From UBA11090 sp035560555 (GTDB lineage Bacteria; Spirochaetota; Spirochaetia; Treponematales; Rectinemataceae): a stretch of DNA of 64,000 bases. Both the position numbers and the translations under genes were made by a program. The stretch covers positions 1-64,000 of the forward strand of contig DATMZF010000058.1 of the NCBI GenBank assembly GCA_035560555.1, given 5' to 3'. Positions 50,155-58,251 of this stretch are shown here, piece by piece. The notes under the pieces were generated by a model. That model did no database searches and had not been told where the DNA came from. It was given only the letters and a program-made list of their open reading frames with translations. How positions within the stretch are numbered: the first letter of the stretch is position 1; each line of letters opens with the position of its first letter.

Positions 50155-51234
50155 ATGAAAAAAATAATTCTATTGGCGCTATTATCTATCGTCATGATCG
50201 TGGCGGGCTGCAAAAGCCCCGTTGTCGGCAGCGATGTCACCGCCCCGACGGTAAGTTCCACCTCTCCGGCCGCCGCGGCCACCTCCGTCGGCAGGAATGT
50301 TGGCGTGACGGCGACCTTCGGCGAGGAGATGGATGCCGCGACGATCGGCGACGCGACCTTCACCCTTCATCAGGGGGTGAATCAGGTTGCCGGAGCCGTA
50401 ACCTACGCGAACATGATCGCGACCTTCGATCCCGCCGCCAATCTGTCGGCTAATGTCCTGTATACCGCCACGATCACGACAGGCGCCAAGGATGTATCGG
50501 GCAACGCGCTTGCGGAAATCCATGAGTGGACATTCACCACGGGAGGCACTTCTGCCGCGGGTCCGGCGGCCGTGAACCTGCGAACGGCCGGCGATTTCGC
50601 GATCCTGACAAAGGCCGGCATCGATACGATTCCAACCTCGGCGGTGACGGGCGATATAGGTGTCAGTCCTATAGATTCGACGGCCATCACGGGATTCTCG
50701 CTGGCGATGGACGGCTCGAATACCTTCGCGACATCCAGCCAAGTCGTCGGGAAAGCGTACGCGGCCAATTATGTTCCTCCCACTCCCACCAAAATGACCA
50801 CCGCCGTCAGCGACATGGAAACCGCCTACACCGACGCGGCCGGCAGGGCCACGCCCGATTTCATAGAGCTGGCCAGCGGAGAAATCGGCGGGCTCACGCT
50901 CGTGCCGGGACTCTACAAATGGGGTACCGACGTGCTGATATCCAACGATGTCACACTCGATGGCGGTCCGAGCGATATCTGGATATTCCAGATATCCGGC
51001 GGAATCACGCAAGCCTCCGGCAAGCGCGTGAACCTGACGGGTGGCGCCTTGCCCCAGAACATTTTCTGGCAGACTTTCGGTCCTGTCGCCCTAAACACCA
51101 CCGCCCATTTCGAAGGAGTCGTGATGTCGTATACGGAGATTACCCTGGCCACGGGCGCGTCCGTGAATGGCAGGCTCCTGTCGCAGACCGCTGTCACGAT
51201 AGATGCCAGCACCGTCACTCAGCCTTCCCTGTAG
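50155..51234 (+). CDS. DUF3494 lipoprotein with Ig-like domain, copy 4
   Basis: A 359-residue paralogue with lipobox MIVAGC, one Ig-like domain (APTVSSTSPAAAATSVGRNVGVTATFGEEMD) and a DUF3494 domain (VNLRTAGDFAILTKAGIDTIPTSAVTGDIGVSP...). AAGGAGAT precedes ATG 50155. It is driven by the rightward Crp-type promoter, divergent from the csbD operon. A hairpin follows nine bases after the stop. Confidence 0.88.
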   Translation: MKKIILLALLSIVMIVAGCKSPVVGSDVTAPTVSSTSPAAAATSVGRNVGVTATFGEEMDAATIGDATFTLHQGVNQVAGAVTYANMIATFDPAANLSANVLYTATITTGAKDVSGNALAEIHEWTFTTGGTSAAGPAAVNLRTAGDFAILTKAGIDTIPTSAVTGDIGVSPIDSTAITGFSLAMDGSNTFATSSQVVGKAYAANYVPPTPTKMTTAVSDMETAYTDAAGRATPDFIELASGEIGGLTLVPGLYKWGTDVLISNDVTLDGGPSDIWIFQISGGITQASGKRVNLTGGALPQNIFWQTFGPVALNTTAHFEGVVMSYTEITLATGASVNGRLLSQTAVTIDASTVTQPSL

Positions 51235-51242
51235 ATCGCGAT

Positions 51243-51270
51243 GAAGGCCCGCCCGAACGGGCGGGCCTTC
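51243..51270 (+). terminator. Strong hairpin after DUF3494 copy 4
   Basis: GAAGGCCCGCCC (51243-51254) pairs perfectly with GGGCGGGCCTTC (51259-51270) around GAAC. There is no T-run, so termination may be partial or need a factor. Confidence 0.6.
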
Positions 51271-51309
51271 ATGCGCCGCAAGACTATGAAACCGAAAAGG
51301 AGACGAACC

Positions 51310-51504
51310 GTGAATAGGCTAAACGCGAAATGCACTTTGTTTGAACCGGCTGGCCGTTTCAGGTACAAATCGGGGTATCTCGGCGACGCGGATATGCTTT
51401 TCGAGGAAAAAAAAGTTGAAGCGATGCTGGACAGGGTCGAGAAGCGGATCGGGAAGGCGAAAGAGAACGTTGTCGGATTCGTCGGTTCGATGATAATCAG
51501 ATGA
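51310..51504 (+). CDS. Small hypothetical protein
   Basis: A 64-residue protein (MNRLNAKCTLFEPAGRFRYKSGYLGDADMLFEEKKVEAMLDRVEKRIGKAKENVVGF...), with GTG start and AAAGGAG upstream. The C-terminal half is an amphipathic helix. No family recognised. It overlaps the next gene by ATGA, so the two act together. A possible alternative start is ATG 51286. Confidence 0.5.
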   Translation: MNRLNAKCTLFEPAGRFRYKSGYLGDADMLFEEKKVEAMLDRVEKRIGKAKENVVGFVGSMIIR

Positions 51505-51956
51505 TCAATGTCATCGAGTTAAAAAGTCGCATAACTTTTCATAAATACACGAAAGCGGCGAAAGCCATCAGAACCGAACTCGCCGAAAAATTTCCCGGCG
51601 TCTCCTTTTCGATCAAATCGAAATCGTTCGCGAGCGGAGACAATGTGACGATAGATTGGACGGGCGGTCCGACGAGCGATGCCGTAGAATCAATAGTGCT
51701 TAAATACCGGTATGGAACCTTCGACGCGTCGAAAAATCTTTATTTATACGACAGTCGCGACGACGCTTTTCCTCAGGCGCAGTATGTGATGGTTTCCCAC
51801 CATCACAGCGATTCGTCGCAAAAAAAGGCCAAGGAGGAAATCGCCGATGGTTTCGATGTGGACATGAATGACAGCCAGGCTGTGTTCGCCGCCTTCGGCA
51901 ACTGGCCGCAGCCCTTGATCCGCGCGAAGCTCGAGCATCGTAGCCCGTTCAATTAG
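51501..51956 (+). CDS. LPD29-like domain protein
   Basis: A 151-residue protein whose first half (HKYTKAAKAIRTELAEKFPGVSFSIKSKSFASGDNVTIDWTGGPTSDAVESIVLKY) resembles the large polyvalent protein-associated domain LPD29. That domain is usually found in polyvalent proteins of phages and conjugative elements. The second half (RDDAFPQAQYVMVSHHHS...) is unrecognised. A stand-alone LPD29 gene outside a visible mobile element is unusual. Coupled to the preceding small gene. Confidence 0.6.
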   Translation: MINVIELKSRITFHKYTKAAKAIRTELAEKFPGVSFSIKSKSFASGDNVTIDWTGGPTSDAVESIVLKYRYGTFDASKNLYLYDSRDDAFPQAQYVMVSHHHSDSSQKKAKEEIADGFDVDMNDSQAVFAAFGNWPQPLIRAKLEHRSPFN

Positions 51957-52082
51957 GTCGAAGGTAATACATAGAATCCAGACTTTGTTTTTGCGGCTCC
52001 CCTCAGTATTTTAGGCATACTTCACGCGCGCGGCGTATGTTCTATTCGAAGAATGAATCCAAAACCCGAGAAGGAGTTTTTG

Positions 52083-52883
52083 ATGGAACTAGGTCTCAAG
52101 AATAAAATACTCTTCGCCTCGGCTTCGACCGATGGCCTGGGGTTGGGCATAGCGGAGAGCGCGCTCGCCGAGGGCGCTCTCGTGTTTTTGGGCGGCAGAT
52201 CGCAAGAGAGGCTCGACGCGGCGCTGAAACGCCTGGCCGCGGTGGCGGCGGCGTCGGGCGGGCGGTCCGCTGGCGCCGTCCTGGACATGTCTTCGGCCGG
52301 CTCGATCGAAGCCTGGGTCGCGGCGGGGAAGGCCGCGATGGGGGAGCCGGACGCGCTGCTGGTGAACGCAGGCGGACCGCCCCCCGGAGACTTCGAAACG
52401 CTGGTGGGCGACGAGCCCTGGCAGGCGGCCTTCAACCTCACCCTCATGTCTTCCGTGCGGCTCATCCGCGCCGTCCTGCCCTCCCTCAAGGCGAAGGGCG
52501 GTTCGATTCTCACGATAACGTCGAGCTCGGTGAAGGAGCCCTGGCCGGGGCTGATTCTCTCCGGCGTCATGCGCTCGGGGGTGGCCAGCCTCGTTAAATC
52601 GCTGTCGATCGAGCTCGCGCCTTACGGCATCCGCGTCAACAACATAGCGCCGGGCAACATCATGACGGGACGCCTCGAAAGGCTCATCGCCGTCGAAGCC
52701 AAGGGCGCCGGAATCTCCAACGACGAGCGGCGGGCCCAAAGGCAGGCCAATATACCCATGGGACGCATCGGGGAAGTGGAAGAGTTCGGCAGGGCGGGGG
52801 CCTTCCTCCTGTCGCCGGCGGCTTCCTATCTGAACGGTCAGACCCTCCTCGTGGATGGGGGCGCTTCCAAATTCCTGTATTGA
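52083..52883 (+). CDS. Short-chain dehydrogenase/reductase-family protein
   Basis: A 266-residue Rossmann-fold protein. The cofactor motif is SASTDGLGLGIA (about 12-23), followed by VNAGGPPPG and ITSSSVKEPWPGLILSG. The usual catalytic Tyr-x3-Lys is not present where expected: LILSGVMRSGVASLVKSL occupies that place. It may therefore be non-catalytic or use other residues. C-terminal PMGRIGEVEEFGRAGAFLLSPAASYLNGQTLLVDGG is typical. AAGGAG precedes ATG 52083. Confidence 0.85.
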   Translation: MELGLKNKILFASASTDGLGLGIAESALAEGALVFLGGRSQERLDAALKRLAAVAAASGGRSAGAVLDMSSAGSIEAWVAAGKAAMGEPDALLVNAGGPPPGDFETLVGDEPWQAAFNLTLMSSVRLIRAVLPSLKAKGGSILTITSSSVKEPWPGLILSGVMRSGVASLVKSLSIELAPYGIRVNNIAPGNIMTGRLERLIAVEAKGAGISNDERRAQRQANIPMGRIGEVEEFGRAGAFLLSPAASYLNGQTLLVDGGASKFLY

Positions 52884-52932
52884 GACGATAAGCGGCCGAG
52901 GCGCGCCTCGCGTCCCGGCCGCCTGTCCGCCT

Positions 52933-53859
52933 TTATTTGATTTTCGAGTTTCCCGACGGGCGGACGGGGCGGGCTTCAATGTACCCGCGCCAGCCCTGCG
53001 GCGCCAGCTGGAAACGCGGCGCCGAATCGGGCGCCCAGGCGAAACCGTAGAGGGCGGGATCGAAAGTGTCTATTTTCTTCATCACCGCGACGACGGCTTC
53101 CTCGAAATCCTCGTCGTCGTAGGGCTCTCCCTGGAAAATCATCATCATCGCCGGCCCGAAATCGGCGAGTTCGTATCCTTCCGGAACGGATCCGCACCAA
53201 TCCAGGGGCAGCTCGACGCCCTGCACGTACTCCGAGGTGCCGGCCGGGCGGAGTTTCGCGGGCAGCCAGAGACCGACCGGTTCATAGAGCGCTTCCTTGA
53301 CGCTTGAAAGGACGCCCCACACGTCGCAGCCCACTTCCTCGCAGTAGGCGAAATACTCGCTCGCCGTCTTGGCCCTTTTGAGGAGGACCTTGCGGGCCGG
53401 CCTCTCTATCACCTGTACGAAAATCGTCTTGCTCGTGCCTTCTTTCATGTCGTTTTCTCCTTTTTCATGCTTTTGGCGCAATGGAAGAGGATAGGGAAGA
53501 AACAGTCTCACGGGGCGGGGCTGTCTGCGATACTTAGCCGGGGTTACGCCGAACTCTTTAGAAAAAGAACGCGTGAATCCCTCGTGCGAGTCGAACATGA
53601 AGTCCAAGGCCACGTCGAGAACCCTCGAGGGCTTGTCCCGCAATACCAGAGCCGCCTGTGAAAGCCTCAATCTGCGGATGTATTCGAAGGGCGGCTGACC
53701 GGTCAGCTCCCTGAACATCCGCTGGGCGTGCCACGCGGAATATCCCGCGGCGCGCGCCAGATCATTGGCCGAGATTTTGTCGCGCACGTTCGCGAGAATA
53801 TAATCCTGCATTTGGCGTACTGCGCGGACCATGTCCTCTCGCGTGTGTTCCCGTTCCAT
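52933..53859 (-). CDS. AraC-family regulator with GyrI-like domain
   Basis: A 308-residue regulator. Two AraC HTH motifs occupy residues about 10-115 (DKISANDLARAAGYSAWHAQRMFRELTGQPPFEYIRRLRLSQAALVL; VLDVALDFMFDSHEGFTRSFSKEFGVTPAKYRR). A GyrI-like small-molecule-binding domain forms the C-terminal half (VQVIERPARKVLLKRAKTASEYFAYCEEVGCDVWG...). The ligand is probably a drug or hydrophobic compound by family analogy. ATG 53859 follows AAGGAGGAG. Confidence 0.9.
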   Translation of the reverse strand: MEREHTREDMVRAVRQMQDYILANVRDKISANDLARAAGYSAWHAQRMFRELTGQPPFEYIRRLRLSQAALVLRDKPSRVLDVALDFMFDSHEGFTRSFSKEFGVTPAKYRRQPRPVRLFLPYPLPLRQKHEKGENDMKEGTSKTIFVQVIERPARKVLLKRAKTASEYFAYCEEVGCDVWGVLSSVKEALYEPVGLWLPAKLRPAGTSEYVQGVELPLDWCGSVPEGYELADFGPAMMMIFQGEPYDDEDFEEAVVAVMKKIDTFDPALYGFAWAPDSAPRFQLAPQGWRGYIEARPVRPSGNSKIK

Positions 53860-53957
53860 AATCTCCTCCTTAGCACCATGTGGCGGATTATCGCAGGCCG
53901 CGGTCATTTGTTCTTGATCTGTTCTGCGAAATTGCGGATTCTCGCCCAGGCTGTTTT

Positions 53958-54770
53958 TCATCTTCTCCAGGTCGAAGGATCCCTGCGGAAGAAGAGCTTC
54001 AGCTGCTCGTAGACGGCCGGATATTCGCGTAGGAGGATGGAGGGGTTCTCCCAGAAATATTCGCAGACCACGGCGAAAAATTCGTCGGGGCTCTCGGCGG
54101 CGTAGGGGTCGATGCGCGTGCGCCGCTTCGAGGTCCCCCTGTGCCGCGAACGGCCGCCGCCCGCCTGTGAGTTCAGCTTCGCATTCAGATCCTCCCAGGC
54201 TTCGGTGAAGACCGTCCCCCATCGGGATCCGTCCATGTTGGCGTGGAGAGGCGGGCGGCCGTCGAAGGCGCCGTCAAGGCTGTCGAGGCGGTGCGCCATT
54301 TCGTGGATGACGACATTGTAGCCGTCGCCCCAGCCAGATGCGTCTATATCGGGGATGGAGAGGGCGACCGGCCCGAGGCTGAAGGCTTCGCCCGCCACTT
54401 CTTCCTCGTATTCGTTGACGATGCCCCATTCGTCGGTCCAACGCTGCTTGATGGTGTATGCGTCGGGGGTCACGAAGATGGTGCTGAAGCCTCGGTACCA
54501 GGACATGTCCAGGCCCAGGAGGGGGAGGCAGGCCTGGGTAGCCACGGAGATTTTAAGCCGATCATCTATCTCCGCCCCCCCCACGGGATCGAAGCGTTTC
54601 GCGGCGAGGAATTCGCGGGAAAGCTCCCGCAGCCGGGATTCGTCCTCCTCTCCCATGCCTCGGAAAATTCTGCGCTCGTCGATCGCCCATTTCCAGAGCT
54701 CGTCGGCGATGAGATTTCGCGCGGCGAGGCGGCGGCCTTTCGCATTCCGCAAGCGATCGAATATTCCCAT
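53958..54770 (-). CDS. MtfA-like zinc peptidase
   Basis: A 270-residue protein of the MtfA (M90) family. The zinc motif HEMAHRLDSLDG (in YNVVIHEMAHRLD, about 155-167) and the downstream glutamate region AAESPDEFFAVVCEYFWENP are conserved. In E. coli, MtfA modulates glucose PTS control by binding Mlc and has peptidase activity; the role here is unknown. ATG 54770 has TACACT upstream and no ribosome site, suggesting little or no leader. Confidence 0.85.
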   Translation of the reverse strand: MGIFDRLRNAKGRRLAARNLIADELWKWAIDERRIFRGMGEEDESRLRELSREFLAAKRFDPVGGAEIDDRLKISVATQACLPLLGLDMSWYRGFSTIFVTPDAYTIKQRWTDEWGIVNEYEEEVAGEAFSLGPVALSIPDIDASGWGDGYNVVIHEMAHRLDSLDGAFDGRPPLHANMDGSRWGTVFTEAWEDLNAKLNSQAGGGRSRHRGTSKRRTRIDPYAAESPDEFFAVVCEYFWENPSILLREYPAVYEQLKLFFRRDPSTWRR

Positions 54771-54884
54771 GCCAGCAGTGTAGCCCGGAGAAGCGGCTTC
54801 ATAAAGCCTTTGAGGGAGGGGCGAGGCTCGGGCGGAATGGACCGGCGAGCGATTTCTTTCCTCCGGCCTTCCTGCGGTCAGCCC

Positions 54885-54913
54885 TTGACAATCGGGGGGC
54901 TTTCGCATAATGT
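54885..54913 (+). promoter_or_regulatory. Promoter of the tRNA cluster
   Basis: TTGACA (54885-54890), 17-base spacer, TAATGT (54908-54913), about 30 bases before the first tRNA. Confidence 0.7.
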
Positions 54914-54944
54914 CGGTACTCGCCGATTCATTTTTTCTGTCTGT

Positions 54945-55029
54945 GGAGCGGTGTCCGAGGGGTTTAAGGAGGCGGTCTTGAAAACCGTTGAACCGCGAGG
55001 TTCCGGGGGTTCGAATCCCCCCTGCTCCG
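54945..55029 (+). tRNA. tRNA-Ser (anticodon TGA)
   Basis: An 85-base type II tRNA with a long variable arm. The anticodon stem GCGGT/ACCGT encloses CTTGAAA, anticodon TGA, and the T-loop is TTCGAAT. CCA is not encoded. First of four serine tRNAs in this cluster. Confidence 0.95.
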
Positions 55030-55048
55030 GATACTGCGTTATTTTTTT

Positions 55049-55136
55049 GGAGAGGTGCGAGAGCGGCCGAATCGGGCTCCCTGCTAAGGAGTTGTACCTC
55101 TAAAGGGTACCGAGGGTTCGAATCCCTCCCTCTCCG
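55049..55136 (+). tRNA. tRNA-Ser (anticodon GCT)
   Basis: An 88-base type II tRNA with acceptor GGAGAGG/CCTCTCC, anticodon loop CTGCTAA (GCT) and a long variable arm. It reads AGC and AGU codons. No encoded CCA. Confidence 0.95.
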
Positions 55137-55144
55137 TTTCGAGC

Positions 55145-55218
55145 GAGGCTATAGCTCAGCTGGATAGAGCTTCAGATTGCGGATCTGAAGGTCGGAGGTT
55201 CGAATCCTCTTAGCCTCA
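55145..55218 (+). tRNA. tRNA-Arg (anticodon GCG)
   Basis: A 74-base tRNA with acceptor GAGGCTA/TAGCCTC, discriminator A. The anticodon stem TCAGA/TCTGA encloses TTGCGGA, anticodon GCG. Most bacteria use ACG for this box, so a G34 arginine tRNA is less common. Confidence 0.93.
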
Positions 55219-55228
55219 TTTTTCGTTT

Positions 55229-55315
55229 GGAGAGATGCGAGAGCGGCTGAATCGGGCGGTCTCGAAAACCGTTAAACCTTCATTGGTTTCGAGGGTTCGA
55301 ATCCCTCTCTCTCCG
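55229..55315 (+). tRNA. tRNA-Ser (anticodon CGA)
   Basis: An 87-base type II tRNA with acceptor GGAGAGA/TCTCTCC, anticodon loop CTCGAAA (CGA) and a long variable arm. Confidence 0.95.
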
Positions 55316-55384
55316 CAAGCCGCGCTTTTTCGTCGCTCCTGAGTCGAATGGGCGGGCGTTTTGTTTTTTCTGGTTTTTCGTTTT

Positions 55385-55471
55385 GGAGAGATGACCGAGC
55401 GGCCGAAGGTGCGCGATTGGAAGTCGCGTTTATCCGTAAGGGTAACTAGGGTTCGAATCCCTATCTCTCCG
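55385..55471 (+). tRNA. tRNA-Ser (anticodon GGA)
   Basis: An 87-base type II tRNA with acceptor GGAGAGA/TCTCTCC, anticodon loop TTGGAAG (GGA) and a variable arm. It completes the set of four serine isoacceptors. Confidence 0.95.
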
Positions 55472-55482
55472 TAGCATTTAGA

Positions 55483-55592
55483 GCGCAAGAAGCCAGGCAC
55501 TGTGCTCGTAACCACTGCGGAACCCGCCAGGTCCGGAAGGAAGCAACGGTACGTGGAAGGTGCGGTGCCGCAGAGCGCCTGGCTTCTTGCGC
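55483..55592 (+). ncRNA. ffs: Signal recognition particle RNA (4.5S-type)
   Basis: A short bacterial SRP RNA that pairs with Ffh to target membrane proteins. The ends GCGCAAGAAGCCAGGC and GCCTGGCTTCTTGCGC form a perfect 16-bp helix, and the conserved apical core CCAGGTCCGGAAGGAAGCAA is present. No Alu domain is seen. It follows the serine tRNAs and precedes dnaX. Confidence 0.95.
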
Positions 55593-55601
55593 TTCAAGTG
55601 C

Positions 55602-55630
55602 TTTACCCTTCCACGCCTCCATGCTATTTT
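55602..55630 (+). promoter_or_regulatory. dnaX promoter
   Basis: TTTACC (55602-55607), 17-base spacer, TATTTT (55625-55630), ending six bases before the dnaX start codon. No ribosome-binding site is present. Confidence 0.55.
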
Positions 55631-55636
55631 GATGCC

Positions 55637-57898
55637 ATGCCTTATGAAGTCACCGCGGCCAGAAAACGCCCCCAATCATTCGAACAGCTCGCTGGCCAGG
55701 AGTTCGTCGCCGCCACCCTAGAGAAGTCCCTCGAGACCGGCAGGATAGCCCACGCCTATCTATTTTCAGGCCCCCGAGGCTGCGGCAAGACGAGCACGGC
55801 GCGCATCCTCGCGAAGGCGCTCAACTGCGAAAAAGGTCCCACGTCCGAGCCCTGCGGCGTATGCGATTCCTGCAGATCGATAACGGCCGGCTCCTCCCTC
55901 GATGTCATAGAGATAGACGGCGCCTCGAACACCTCGGTCGAGAATGTGCGCCAGATAAAGGATGAGGTCCTCTTCCCGCCCAATTCCAGCCGCTATAAGA
56001 TATATATCATCGACGAAGTCCACATGCTCTCCACGAGCGCCTTCAACGCCCTCCTGAAGACGATCGAGGAGCCGCCGCCCTACGTCATTTTCATGTTCGC
56101 GACGACGGAGCAGCACAAGGTCCCCGCCACGATCAAGAGTCGCTGCCAGCAGTTCACCTTCAGGCTCGTATCCTCCGACGTGGTCGTGCGGCTTCTCGCC
56201 GACGCCTCGGCCGACCTCGGCGTGACCGCCGAACCCGAGGCTCTGCTCTGGATCGCCCGAGAATCGGGCGGCTCCGTGCGCGACGCCTACACCCTCTTCG
56301 ACCAGGTAGTCTCCTTCGCGGAAGGCAACATCACGGCCGCCCTCATCCGCGAAAAACTCGGCCTCGTAGGCCAGGACAGGATGAACGCGCTTTTCGGGCT
56401 TTTCGTCGCCGGCGATACCGCCGGAGCCCTGTCTGCCCTGGATTCCATCCTTACCGGAGGCGTATCGCCCGAGCAGTTCGTGACAGATTCGGTCGAATAC
56501 TGCAGGGCTCTGCTTCTCATCAAAAATGGCCTCACGCGCGAGAGCATTCTCGGCGCCCCGCTTTCCTCCTTCGATCTTTCGATCACCGAGGCCCTGTCGG
56601 GCGAGCGCATCGAGCGCGTCCTTTCGACCTTTCTGTCCGCGTACAGGAACCTGAAAGAATCCATCGATCCCCGCTACGAGCTGGATCTCGCCGTGGCGAA
56701 GGCTTCCCATATCGGCAGCTACGTGCCTCCCTCCGATCTCGTCAGGGCGGTAGGCAGCCTCAAGCGCTATCTCGAGAAGAACGCCCTGGCAGGCCAGCCC
56801 CTGGGCGTCGCCCAGGCAGGCTCGCAGGGCGGCGCTCCGATAGGCTCGCAGACGAATGCCCCGATAGGCCTTCAGGCGAGTGCCCCGATGAGCGTTCCGG
56901 CGAGCGCTCCGGCTGCCCGCGCCGAAGAGCTTCGGGCGGCCAATGCCGGACAGCCCCAGGCGGCTGCCGCGAGTCCGGTCGCCGCTCCGAAGGCAACCCC
57001 GGCCGTGGTCCCGGTGGCGGCCCCAACCCCGCCGTCGACAGGAGGCATCGATCCGGCGAAGCTGCCCGAACTCAAGAAGATTCTCGTCGCCGATATACGA
57101 AAAAACAACGTGCTTCTCGCCACCGCCCTGGACAAAAGCCACGCGTGGCGCGTCAAAGGCCAGACGCTGTCCATCTCGGTGTCGAAACAGATGGACTGCG
57201 ATCTCCTCAAGCGCTTTCTCGCCATCATCGCCGAAGTGCTCGCCGTGAGGGTGGGCTCTCCCCAGAAGATCGAGGTGGCCCTGGCCGCCGAGGAGAAAGC
57301 CGACGAGAGCTTCGGCGAGGGTGATTCCCCTTTTGACGCTCCCGGCGGCGACGCCGGGCTGCCCGATGCCCCCGTAGGGCTTGTGTCCGGGGATGGTGGC
57401 ATGGATCGGGGAGCCGCGCGCTTCCCCGGAACTCGAGGCGCCGATGCGGTTCAGGGAGCCTCCGGCCTCGCCGGCAATTCCGAAAGAGAGTCACGCCTGC
57501 CGCCCGCCTTCAACGAGAGGGCGAGGGAGGACAGGCGCGGAAACGGGCAAGGACGCGGGGAAGCGAAGGCTAACCCCGGCCGCGGACCGGCCGGCCCCGC
57601 CTATGAGCCGCAGGCGAGCCTTTCCGAAAGGGAGGCGATAGGCTTGGTGGAGCGCCTTTTCAAGGGGAGTCTCGCGGGGTACGCGCAGGCGACTCCGGGG
57701 CTGGCCGGGCCGGCGAGCGACCGAGAGGCCGGAAACGTCGGGCAGGGGACCGCGAGGCAGAACCCCTCGCGGGACAGGGGCTCGGGCTCCCGGTATCCAG
57801 CGGGGGACTCTCCGGGGCTTGACGATTCCCGGGGGATGGACGAGGACCGCGCCGCCACCTATAGTCCCGAAGCGTATGAAAACGAAGTCTTTGAATAA
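55637..57898 (+). CDS. dnaX: DNA polymerase III gamma/tau subunit
   Basis: A 753-residue clamp-loader ATPase. Walker A is FSGPRGCGKTST (about 40-51), a zinc module follows (CEKGPTSEPCGVCDSC), then Walker B IYIIDEVHML and sensor 1 ATTEQHKVPATIKSRCQQF. The region from about residue 395 on is low in complexity, with Ala/Pro/Gly repeats (GAPIGSQTNAPIGLQASAP) and an Arg/Gly-rich tail around a short folded island (about 475-555). The tail is longer than in most homologues. Transcription seems to start at the ATG. Likely operon dnaX-ybaB-recR. Confidence 0.95.
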   Translation: MPYEVTAARKRPQSFEQLAGQEFVAATLEKSLETGRIAHAYLFSGPRGCGKTSTARILAKALNCEKGPTSEPCGVCDSCRSITAGSSLDVIEIDGASNTSVENVRQIKDEVLFPPNSSRYKIYIIDEVHMLSTSAFNALLKTIEEPPPYVIFMFATTEQHKVPATIKSRCQQFTFRLVSSDVVVRLLADASADLGVTAEPEALLWIARESGGSVRDAYTLFDQVVSFAEGNITAALIREKLGLVGQDRMNALFGLFVAGDTAGALSALDSILTGGVSPEQFVTDSVEYCRALLLIKNGLTRESILGAPLSSFDLSITEALSGERIERVLSTFLSAYRNLKESIDPRYELDLAVAKASHIGSYVPPSDLVRAVGSLKRYLEKNALAGQPLGVAQAGSQGGAPIGSQTNAPIGLQASAPMSVPASAPAARAEELRAANAGQPQAAAASPVAAPKATPAVVPVAAPTPPSTGGIDPAKLPELKKILVADIRKNNVLLATALDKSHAWRVKGQTLSISVSKQMDCDLLKRFLAIIAEVLAVRVGSPQKIEVALAAEEKADESFGEGDSPFDAPGGDAGLPDAPVGLVSGDGGMDRGAARFPGTRGADAVQGASGLAGNSERESRLPPAFNERAREDRRGNGQGRGEAKANPGRGPAGPAYEPQASLSEREAIGLVERLFKGSLAGYAQATPGLAGPASDREAGNVGQGTARQNPSRDRGSGSRYPAGDSPGLDDSRGMDEDRAATYSPEAYENEVFE

Positions 57899-57909
57899 GA
57901 GGATATACG

Positions 57910-58251
57910 ATGGAAATTTCCGATCTCATGAATATGTTGAAAAATCCCCAGGCCATCCAGGCCAAGGCCAACGAACTGAAACAGAAGACCGCGGCCATCA
58001 GGGCTACCGGCCAGTCGGGCGGAGGCATGGTCAAAGTCACTCTTTCGGGTGAAATGGAAATGCTCGAATGCTCTATCGCTCCCGAGGCCATCGATCCCTC
58101 CGATCCCAAGATGATCGAGGATCTCATCAGGGCGGCTCATCACGACGCCGCCGAACGCGTCCAGGAAGCCATACGATCGCAGATGTCGGAGATGATGGGC
58201 GGCATGCCCGCCGGCATGTTCGGCGGCGGGAACCCCTTCGGAGGGTTCTGA
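57910..58251 (+). CDS. ybaB: YbaB/EbfC nucleoid-associated protein
   Basis: A 113-residue DNA-binding protein of the YbaB/EbfC family (DLMNMLKNPQAIQAKANELKQK; GMVKVTLSGEMEMLECSIAPEAIDPSDPKMIEDLIRAAHHDA; C-terminal GGMPAGMFGGGNPFGGF). The EbfC name comes from the Borrelia homologue. It lies between dnaX and recR as in many bacteria, and its stop overlaps the recR start (TGATG). Confidence 0.94.
   Translation: MEISDLMNMLKNPQAIQAKANELKQKTAAIRATGQSGGGMVKVTLSGEMEMLECSIAPEAIDPSDPKMIEDLIRAAHHDAAERVQEAIRSQMSEMMGGMPAGMFGGGNPFGGF

Noticed and set aside
55216..55515. Leftward frame with repeated GIRTLVT / GIRTLETNEG segments
   Set aside because: It is the reverse translation of the serine tRNA genes, not a protein.
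55766..57142. Leftward 458-residue frame opposite dnaX
   Set aside because: Antisense shadow of a GC-rich coding sequence, without a ribosome site or recognisable domains.
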